NCBI GenBank assembly: GCA_012518475.1
Contig: JAAYSB010000280.1
Span: 1-6,611 of the forward strand
Length of the DNA: 6,611 nucleotides
Direction: 5' to 3'
Source: Intrasporangiaceae bacterium
GTDB taxonomy: Bacteria; Actinomycetota; Actinomycetes; Actinomycetales; Dermatophilaceae
Each line of letters starts with the position of its first letter. Within the stretch, counting starts at the first letter, position 1. The position numbers were made by a program, and so were the translations under genes. Below, piece by piece: positions 1 through 4,253 of this stretch. Below the pieces are notes generated by a model that saw only the letters and a list, made by a program, of their open reading frames with translations, had not been told where the DNA came from and ran no database searches.

Positions 1-127
1 CGCCGGGCTGGACACGATCGAGGGGACCACGGCATACACGACCCGCGGAGCGGGCACGTGGGGACCGCCGGTGCGGTTCCTCGTCCCTCCCGAGATCTCG
101 CTCCTCACCCTCACCCGGGACGCTTGA
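1..127 (+). CDS. Metallophosphoesterase, C-terminal 41 residues only (5' end outside window)
   Basis: An open frame enters from the left edge (first full codon at base 2) and ends at the TGA at 125-127. The visible tail reads AGLDTIEGTTAYTTRGAGTW, followed by GPPVRFLVPPEISLLTLTRDA. The pattern RG-x-G-x4-P-x-R-x3-PPE-(I)-x-LLTL is the characteristic end of bacterial calcineurin-like metallophosphoesterases of the YkuE type, where the arginine-glycine turn and the PPEI strand close the beta sandwich. The metal-binding histidines and aspartates lie upstream, outside the window, so catalytic competence cannot be judged. These enzymes are often membrane-linked phosphodiesterases, but no membrane segment is visible here. 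The gene converges on the crotonase gene with a 42-nt gap. I see no convincing terminator in that gap. The family call rests on about 25 residues and is good but not certain. Confidence 0.75.
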   Translation, partial: AGLDTIEGTTAYTTRGAGTWGPPVRFLVPPEISLLTLTRDA

Positions 128-169
128 GGGGTCCGCGCCGCAACCGGCCGCCAGAAATGACCGAACGGA

Positions 170-1006
170 CTATGGCAGTATGCGCGGGCGGTACTTCGGC
201 GGGACCTTCTTGGCCGCCGCTGCCCGGACGATCTTGGTGTTCGCCGCGCCGAGGAGCAGCGCCTGCTCCAGGCGCTCCCACCGGAACGTCGAGCGCGCGC
301 CCGAGGTCCAGGTCCGCTCGAAGATCCGCTTCGTTGCCGCCACAGAGTCCGGTGAGCGGGTGGCGATCTCACTGAGCAGGGCGTATGCGTCGCGAACCGG
401 ATCGTCCGAGACCCCGGTTGCCAGACCGAGCCGGACCGCCTCGGTGCCGTCGATGACCTCTCCGGTCATGGTCAGCCGCTTGGCGACGTCGAGGCCCACC
501 TGCTGGGAGAGGGCCTGCACACCGGACATGTCAGGGATCAGGCCCCACTTGGACTCGAGAACCGACCACTGGGAGTCGGGCGTGGTGAACCGGAAGTCAG
601 CGCCGAGGGCGATCTGCAGGCCACCGCCGTAGCAGTGCCCTTGGACCGCGGCGACCACGGGAACCGGCAGTCGCCGCCAGGCCCAGCAGGCCTCCTGGAA
701 GGTGTTGCTTCCCCGCCAGGGCCGCGGGACGAAGGCGCGGGCCACACCGGCAGGGTCCTTCATCACCGTGCCGAAGTCCAGGCCCGCGCAGAAGCTGGGA
801 CCTGCTCCGGTGAGGACGACTCCCCGCAGAGTGCGGTCGGCGCGCAGCCGGCGGGCCGCGGCCACGAGCGCGTCGAGGGTCTGCAGGGTGAGTCCGTTGA
901 GCTTGTCCGGCCTGGTCAGCTCGACGCGGGCGATGCCCTCAGTGACGGTGGTCGTGACGAAACCACCAGCGGAGGTGACGGGGGCGGAGTCGGTGAGCGC
1001 GCGCAT
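170..1006 (-). CDS. Crotonase-family protein (enoyl-CoA hydratase/isomerase), isomerase-like active site
   Basis: The product is a 278-aa crotonase-fold protein acting on acyl-CoA thioesters in the cytoplasm. In ATG numbering, SFCAGLDF (71-78) and QGHCYGGGLQIALGADFR (122-139) are the two backbone segments that form the CoA oxyanion hole. E151 in VLESKWGLIP aligns with catalytic Glu164 of rat mitochondrial hydratase. The second hydratase acid, Glu144, aligns with Q131 here, and D159 lies where dienoyl-CoA isomerase has its catalytic Asp204. Isomerisation or another crotonase reaction is therefore as likely as hydration. The N-terminal 15 residues precede the fold. The C-terminal tail is basic (AKKVPPKYRPRILP) and contains a rare ATA isoleucine codon. 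I chose the ATG at 1006 over an in-frame GTG at 1015: neither has a Shine-Dalgarno sequence, but TAGCGT at 1014-1019 fits a -10 box for a leaderless start at the ATG, and the GTG would fall inside that box. An upstream terminator implies independent transcription. The substrate is unknown. Confidence 0.93.
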   Translation of the reverse strand: MRALTDSAPVTSAGGFVTTTVTEGIARVELTRPDKLNGLTLQTLDALVAAARRLRADRTLRGVVLTGAGPSFCAGLDFGTVMKDPAGVARAFVPRPWRGSNTFQEACWAWRRLPVPVVAAVQGHCYGGGLQIALGADFRFTTPDSQWSVLESKWGLIPDMSGVQALSQQVGLDVAKRLTMTGEVIDGTEAVRLGLATGVSDDPVRDAYALLSEIATRSPDSVAATKRIFERTWTSGARSTFRWERLEQALLLGAANTKIVRAAAAKKVPPKYRPRILP

Positions 1007-1013
1007 ACCGAGC

Positions 1014-1019
1014 ACGCTA
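1014..1019 (-). promoter_or_regulatory. Putative -10 box (TAGCGT) of a leaderless crotonase promoter
   Basis: Read on the minus strand, TAGCGT matches the actinobacterial -10 pattern TANNNT and lies exactly 7 nt before the ATG at 1006. That places the expected transcription start at or next to the A of the start codon. No TTGAC-like -35 is evident; the corresponding position overlaps the stem of the upstream terminator. No Shine-Dalgarno sequence precedes the ATG. Confidence 0.5.
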
Positions 1020-1023
1020 ACCC

Positions 1024-1072
1024 GAGAGAAAAGGAGCGCGGACCGTCATGTGATCAGCATGACGGCCCGCGC
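1024..1072 (-). terminator. Intrinsic terminator of the MT0933-like gene
   Basis: Bases 1036-1041 (GCGCGG) and 1043-1050 (CCGTCATG) pair with 1067-1072 (CCGCGC) and 1058-1065 (CATGACGG), with one A/C mismatch at 1042/1066 and a 7-nt loop (TGATCAG). On the minus strand the stem is followed immediately by TCCTTTTCTCTC (1035 down to 1024), a pyrimidine tail with a run of four T. Stem plus T-rich tail gives a strand-specific Rho-independent terminator about 63 nt after the stop codon of the gene to its right. The tail occupies the spacer of the putative crotonase promoter. Confidence 0.85.
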
Positions 1073-1135
1073 GGGGCCTACGCACCTGTCGCCCCTGCCA
1101 AGGCCACGAGCGTAGGTGATCGGGGAGCTGCCGAT

Positions 1136-1669
1136 TCAGGACAGCCGATCGGTCTCCGACGACCAGGCAGCGGAGTCCGGCGTGTCGGTGACGACGGGTT
1201 CCACCGTATCGGTCCCGGGCACCGGGTCGGCACCTGAGTCGGCCACCTCGTCCAAGGACCGGCCGTTCGGCTGACCCTCGACGTCGACGAAGCCGCTCTC
1301 CGCGTCCGACCCGCGGTGGTCGGGGCTCTCGTAGACGGCATCACCGCTGGTGGAGCTGGTGCCGTCGGCGGCGGTGTCCTGGATCTTGTCGAGCCCGCTG
1401 GCGAAGGAGACCTTGGCCTTCTCGACCTTGTCGTGGTACTTGCCCTCGGTCTTCTCGTCGAAGGCCGTCGCGGCCTTGTCGATGATCTCGTCGACCTTGC
1501 CGCGGTTGCCGGTGAGGAGGGTCGCAGCCTGCTCGCGGATCTGCTCGAAGGCCTTGTGGGCGGCCTCGGTGACCTGCGAGATCTTGGCGTCGAAGTCGAT
1601 CTCGTCGATCCTCGCCTTGAGCTGGTCGTTGATGTTCTTCTGGTTGGGGTTCTCTGGGTTGGCGGACAT
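1136..1669 (-). CDS. MT0933/Rv0909-like antitoxin-family helical protein
   Basis: The product is a 177-aa, cysteine-free, soluble protein. Residues about 12-102 are charged, predicted helical and rich in Lys, Glu and Ala. Within them, NRGKVDEIIDKAATAFDEKT (55-74) followed by EGKYHDKVEKAKVSFASGLD (75-94) matches the repeat-like signature of the MT0933 antitoxin family (KVDE-x-IDKA ... DEKT-x-GKY-x-DKV-x-KA). Residues 103-177 form an acidic Ser/Asp/Gly-rich tail that looks disordered and is not part of the family core. The family is named after mycobacterial Rv0909, whose neighbour Rv0910 is the toxin; no toxin-like gene is adjacent here, so an antitoxin role is doubtful. A general stress or nucleoid/cytosol-associated role is possible but unproven. 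The ATG at 1669 was chosen because GAAGGGGG lies 8 nt upstream. The frame stays open to 1930, but that extension overlaps nfo antisense. A SigH/SigR-like promoter lies upstream and an intrinsic terminator lies downstream. Confidence 0.85.
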   Translation of the reverse strand: MSANPENPNQKNINDQLKARIDEIDFDAKISQVTEAAHKAFEQIREQAATLLTGNRGKVDEIIDKAATAFDEKTEGKYHDKVEKAKVSFASGLDKIQDTAADGTSSTSGDAVYESPDHRGSDAESGFVDVEGQPNGRSLDEVADSGADPVPGTDTVEPVVTDTPDSAAWSSETDRLS

Positions 1670-1677
1670 CTGGATAG

Positions 1678-1685
1678 CCCCCTTC
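1678..1685 (-). promoter_or_regulatory. Shine-Dalgarno sequence of the MT0933-like gene
   Basis: On the minus strand GAAGGGGG ends 8 nt before the ATG at 1669. It is the only convincing ribosome binding site in the window, and it fixes the start against the much longer open frame that continues upstream. Confidence 0.75.
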
Positions 1686-1733
1686 GTGGGTGGTGCAGGA
1701 GCAGTCGCGGAGTGCGTGCTCTCGTTTCCATCC

Positions 1734-1760
1734 AACCGCGTGCGCGCCCTCCATGTTCCC
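1734..1760 (-). promoter_or_regulatory. Candidate SigH/SigR-type ECF sigma promoter for the MT0933-like gene
   Basis: On the minus strand GGGAAC (1760-1755) is followed by an 18-nt spacer and GTT (1736-1734). This agrees with the known SigH (mycobacteria) and SigR (Streptomyces) consensus GGGAAY...GTT in both sequence and spacing. Transcription from here would start around 1725-1728 and give a leader of roughly 57 nt that carries the Shine-Dalgarno sequence. The site lies in the 166-nt divergent region shared with nfo. A short consensus in GC-rich DNA can occur by chance, so this remains a prediction. Confidence 0.45.
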
Positions 1761-1822
1761 GACGCGTGTCCGGATCGGCCCTGAGCGGACCCTGAAACCC
1801 CGCCTGATCCTGGCCCGCCGCC

Positions 1823-1828
1823 TACGCT
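1823..1828 (+). promoter_or_regulatory. Putative -10 box (TACGCT) of a leaderless nfo promoter
   Basis: TACGCT matches TANNNT and is followed by 7 nt and then the ATG at 1836, so the expected transcription start coincides with the start codon. The only purine stretch before the ATG (GAGAG) is too close to serve as a normal ribosome binding site. I see no clear -35 hexamer 16-19 nt upstream. Confidence 0.5.
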
Positions 1829-1835
1829 GAGAGTC

Positions 1836-2630
1836 ATGACTCTGCACATCGGTGGACACGTCGACGGCCTCGACCCGGTTGCCGCGGCCCAGGAACGCGG
1901 CGCGACCCTCTCGCAGTTCTTCCTGGGCAACCCGCAGTCCTACAAGGGCCCGGTCATCGAGTATGCGGCTGGGGCGGCCGCGCTCAAGGCTGCCGCCGCT
2001 GCAGCCGGCGTGGATCTGTATGTGCACGCCCCCTATCCGATCAACGTCGCCTCGACGAACAACCGGGTCCGCATCCCCGGTCGCAAGCTGCTCCAGCAGC
2101 ATCTCACCGCGGCCGCGGAGATCGGCGCCAAGGGCGTCATCGTGCACGGCGGCCACCTCGGCGTCGACGAGGACGCGTCCATCGGCTTCGACAACTGGCG
2201 CAAGTGCATCGACGGACTCGACATGGCGGTGCCCCTCCTCATCGAGAACACCGCGGGCGGCGAGAACGCCATGGCCCGACGCCTCGAGGCGATCGACCGG
2301 CTGTGGGAGGCCATCGGAGCGGCGAGCGGTGGGGACACCGTCGGGTTCTGTCTCGACACCTGCCACGCCTGGGCCGGTGGCGCGGACCTGACCGACGTGG
2401 TCGACAGGGTCCGGGCGATCACCGGTCGCATCGACCTCGTGCACGCCAACGACTCCCGGGACGCCTTCGACTCCGGCGCCGACCGGCACACGAACTTCGG
2501 GGCCGGCCTCATCGAGGCGGACGGCATCGCCGATGTCGTGCGTGCGGCCGGGGCTCCGGTCGTCGTCGAGACTCCTGGCGGTGTCGAGGGTCAGACCGCG
2601 GACATCACCTGGCTCCGCAGCCGCGTGTAG
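1836..2630 (+). CDS. nfo: Deoxyribonuclease IV / AP endonuclease, Nfo family
   Basis: The product is a 264-aa TIM-barrel enzyme of the AP endonuclease family 2, slightly shorter than E. coli Nfo (285 aa). It incises DNA 5' to abasic sites and trims blocked 3' ends during base excision repair, in the cytoplasm on the nucleoid. All nine residues that bind the three-zinc cluster in E. coli Nfo have visible counterparts: H64 (YVHAPYPINVAS), H104 (VHGGH), E137 (LLIENTAGG), D174 and H177 (CLDTCHAW), H203 (LVHANDS), D216 and H218 (DRHTNFG), and E245 (VVVETPGG). The N-terminal GGHVDG and the FFLGNPQSYK segment are also typical of the family. The enzyme should therefore be active. It is divergent from the MT0933-like gene and convergent with glyS (60-nt gap), so it is transcribed alone, apparently from a leaderless promoter that fixes the ATG at 1836. 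Confidence 0.97.
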   Translation: MTLHIGGHVDGLDPVAAAQERGATLSQFFLGNPQSYKGPVIEYAAGAAALKAAAAAAGVDLYVHAPYPINVASTNNRVRIPGRKLLQQHLTAAAEIGAKGVIVHGGHLGVDEDASIGFDNWRKCIDGLDMAVPLLIENTAGGENAMARRLEAIDRLWEAIGAASGGDTVGFCLDTCHAWAGGADLTDVVDRVRAITGRIDLVHANDSRDAFDSGADRHTNFGAGLIEADGIADVVRAAGAPVVVETPGGVEGQTADITWLRSRV

Positions 2631-2690
2631 CCCTCGGCCCCCGGCCACCCGTTACGCCCACAGCACCCCCGCTGCGCCAGGGGAACGAGA

Positions 2691-4097
2691 TCAGCAGCCG
2701 ATGAGCCGCTGCGCGAGATAGCCCTCGACCTGGTCGATCGAGACGCGCTCCTGCGCCATGGTGTCCCGCTCGCGGATCGTCACGGCGTTGTCCTCGAGGG
2801 TGTCGAAGTCGACGGTGATGCAGAACGGGGTGCCGATCTCGTCCTGGCGGCGGTAGCGGCGGCCGATCGCCTGGGCGTCGTCGAAGTCGATGTTCCAGCT
2901 CTTGCGCAGCTGGGCCGCGAGGTCACGGGCCTTGGGCGAGAGGTCGGCGTTGCGCGAGAGCGGGAGCACCGCGGCCTTGACCGGGGCGAGCCGGCGGTCG
3001 AGCTTGAGCACGACGCGCTTGTCGACCCCACCCTTGGTGTTCGGGGCCTCGTCCTCGTGATAGGCGTCGACGAGGAACGTCATGAGCGAGCGCCCCAGAC
3101 CGGCCGCGGGCTCGATGACATACGGGATGTAGCGCTCACCGCTCGCCTGGTCGAAGAACGACAGGTCCTGCCCGGAGTGCTCGGAGTGCTGCGTGAGGTC
3201 GAAGTTCGTCCGGTTGGCGATGCCCTCGAGCTCACCCCACTCGCTGCCGGTGAAGTTGAAGCGGTACTCGATGTCGACGGTGCCCTTGGAGTAGTGGCTG
3301 AGCTTCTCCTGCGGGTGCGGGTAGTGGCGCAGGTTCTCGGAGCGGATGCCGAGATCGGTGTACCAGCGGGTGCGCTCGTCGATCCAGTAGCGGAACCACT
3401 CCTCGTCCTCACCCGGCGGGACGAAGAACTCCATCTCCATCTGCTCGAACTCCCGGGTGCGGAAGATGAAGTTGCCGGGGGTGATCTCGTTGCGGAAGCT
3501 CTTGCCGACCTGGGCGATGCCGAACGGCGGCTTGCGACGGGCGGCCTGCTCGACGTTCTTGTAGTTGATGAAGATGCCCTGCGCTGTCTCCGGACGCAGG
3601 TAGTGCAGGCCGGTCTCATCCTCGATGACACCGAGATAGGTCTTGAGCATCATGTTGAACTCGCGCGGCTCGGTCCACTCCCCGCGGGTGCCGCAGTCGG
3701 GGCAGGCGATCTCCGCCGGCGGCACGTCGTCCGGGTTGACCTCCTTGCCCTTCTTCGCGGCCTTCTCGGCGACAGCCTCCTGGAGGTGGTCGAGGCGGTG
3801 CCGCTTGTGGCACTTCAGGCACTCGACGAGCGGGTCGGAGAAGGTGCCGACGTGACCCGAGGCGACCCACGTCTGCCGGGGCAGGATGATCGAGGAGTCC
3901 AGGCCGACGACGTCCTCACGGGCGTGGACCATGGCCTTCCACCACTGCCGCTTGATGTTCTCCTTGAGCTCGACACCGAGCGGGCCGTAGTCCCACGCCG
4001 ACCGGGTTCCGCCGTAGATCTCACCGCACGGGAAGACGAACCCCCGGCGCTTGCACAGGGAGACGACGGTTTCGACGGTGTTCGTGGGTGCAGCCAT
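2691..4097 (-). CDS. glyS: Glycyl-tRNA synthetase (single-subunit, dimeric class II type)
   Basis: The 468-aa product charges tRNA-Gly with glycine using ATP, in the cytoplasm. It is the homodimeric class II form rather than the alpha2-beta2 form. The N-terminal CKRRGFVFPCGEIYGG and WDYGPLGVELKEN (35-47) form the family start and motif 1 region. Two CxxC pairs (C93/C96 and C132/C135) make a zinc ribbon within the insertion. Motif 2 is FRNE (201-204) followed by REFEQMEMEFF. Motif 3 is EPAAGLGRSL with R336. The anticodon-binding domain starts near residue 370 (LAPVKAAVLPLSRNADLSPK) and runs to the C-terminus. The length is normal for actinobacteria. The ATG at 4097 gives the usual MAAPTNTVETVVSLCKRRGF start. 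An in-frame extension to 4226 would run through the intergenic inverted repeats and has no family similarity. There is no Shine-Dalgarno sequence; TAGCCT lies 7 nt upstream. The gene converges with nfo and is separated from zwf by a structured 156-nt region. Confidence 0.98.
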   Translation of the reverse strand: MAAPTNTVETVVSLCKRRGFVFPCGEIYGGTRSAWDYGPLGVELKENIKRQWWKAMVHAREDVVGLDSSIILPRQTWVASGHVGTFSDPLVECLKCHKRHRLDHLQEAVAEKAAKKGKEVNPDDVPPAEIACPDCGTRGEWTEPREFNMMLKTYLGVIEDETGLHYLRPETAQGIFINYKNVEQAARRKPPFGIAQVGKSFRNEITPGNFIFRTREFEQMEMEFFVPPGEDEEWFRYWIDERTRWYTDLGIRSENLRHYPHPQEKLSHYSKGTVDIEYRFNFTGSEWGELEGIANRTNFDLTQHSEHSGQDLSFFDQASGERYIPYVIEPAAGLGRSLMTFLVDAYHEDEAPNTKGGVDKRVVLKLDRRLAPVKAAVLPLSRNADLSPKARDLAAQLRKSWNIDFDDAQAIGRRYRRQDEIGTPFCITVDFDTLEDNAVTIRERDTMAQERVSIDQVEGYLAQRLIGC

Positions 4098-4104
4098 GCC
4101 GCAC

Positions 4105-4110
4105 AGGCTA
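4105..4110 (-). promoter_or_regulatory. Putative -10 box (TAGCCT) of a leaderless glyS promoter
   Basis: On the minus strand TAGCCT (TANNNT) is followed by 7 nt and the glyS ATG, placing the transcription start at the initiating codon. The corresponding -35 position falls at the edge of the palindrome at 4131-4144. The -35 sequence itself is poor (TTCAGC with an 18-nt spacer is the best I find). Confidence 0.52.
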
Positions 4111-4130
4111 CCCGCGTGGGCACGGACTGC

Positions 4131-4144
4131 TGAAACCGGTTTCA
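4131..4144. promoter_or_regulatory. Perfect 14-bp palindrome TGAAACCGGTTTCA, LacI/GalR-type operator candidate
   Basis: The sequence is perfectly self-complementary with a central CG. It fits the general LacI-family operator pattern TGWAANCGNTNWCA, known from CcpA/cre and related sugar regulators. Relative to a glyS transcript starting at the ATG it spans about -34 to -47, so it overlaps the -35 region and a bound protein could block glyS transcription. No LacI-family gene is in the window. A Zur-like site is less likely, because known actinobacterial Zur boxes are AT-rich with an odd centre. Confidence 0.5.
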
Positions 4145-4155
4145 TTCCGGTGACG

Positions 4156-4187
4156 GGCGCATACCGGATACGCATGGGGTATGCGCC
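4156..4187. repeat. Inverted repeat, 10-bp perfect arms with 12-nt loop
   Basis: GGCGCATACC (4156-4165) is perfectly complementary to GGTATGCGCC (4178-4187). The arms each contain one copy of GTATGCG, in opposite orientation. It lies between the zwf-proximal hairpin and the glyS operator-like palindrome. No T-rich tail follows on either strand, so a classical terminator is not indicated. It could be a binding site, an RNA stem in zwf read-through transcripts, or part of a tandem termination region. Confidence 0.7.
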
Positions 4188-4216
4188 GCGCACCTCGCCG
4201 TCCCGGCGCACCCCGG

Positions 4217-4252
4217 CGTGCCACAACCTGGTAATTGCCAGGTTGTGGCACG
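4217..4252 (-). terminator. Strong hairpin just after the zwf stop codon, probable U-less terminator
   Basis: The arms 4217-4231 and 4238-4252 are 15 bp and perfectly complementary (CGTGCCACAACCTGG and its reverse complement), with a 6-nt loop (TAATTG). The repeat begins 1 nt beyond the zwf TGA at 4254-4256. Neither side has a T-run, so this would be the tail-less type of terminator often proposed for actinobacteria, or an mRNA 3'-end stabiliser. The near-complete palindromy, down to a central AATT, also allows a protein binding site. Confidence 0.6.
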
Positions 4253-4253
4253 G

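Noticed and set aside
128..169. Possible terminator in the 42-nt gap between the metallophosphoesterase and the crotonase gene
   Set aside because: No stem longer than a few base pairs and no T-run on either strand.
1007..1015. GTG at 1015 as start of the crotonase gene
   Set aside because: It has no Shine-Dalgarno sequence and lies inside the predicted -10 box, whereas the ATG at 1006 fits the leaderless pattern seen at three other genes.
1077..1116. Inverted repeat CCTACGC...GCGTAGG between the MT0933-like stop and its terminator
   Set aside because: Only 7 bp with a 26-nt loop in GC-rich DNA; too weak to call beside the much better terminator.
1316..1795. Leu/Val-rich + strand frame that resembles a membrane protein
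   Set aside because: It is the complement of the Lys/Glu-rich helical MT0933-like gene; its hydrophobicity is an effect of the complementary codons.
1670..1930. Upstream extension of the MT0933-like gene to a start at 1930
   Set aside because: It would overlap the nfo start and its promoter antisense, has no family similarity, and the internal ATG at 1669 has a good Shine-Dalgarno sequence.
2631..2690. Possible bidirectional terminator between nfo and glyS
   Set aside because: Only 4-bp C/G stems with large loops and no T-tract on either strand are visible.
4098..4226. Upstream extension of glyS by 43 codons
   Set aside because: It runs through the palindromes and the predicted promoter; glycyl-tRNA synthetases start close to the MAAPTNTVETVVSLCKRR segment.
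4098..4253. A glycine T-box or glycine riboswitch in front of glyS
   Set aside because: I found no T-box antiterminator sequence or conserved riboswitch core, and the predicted transcript starts at the ATG, leaving no leader.
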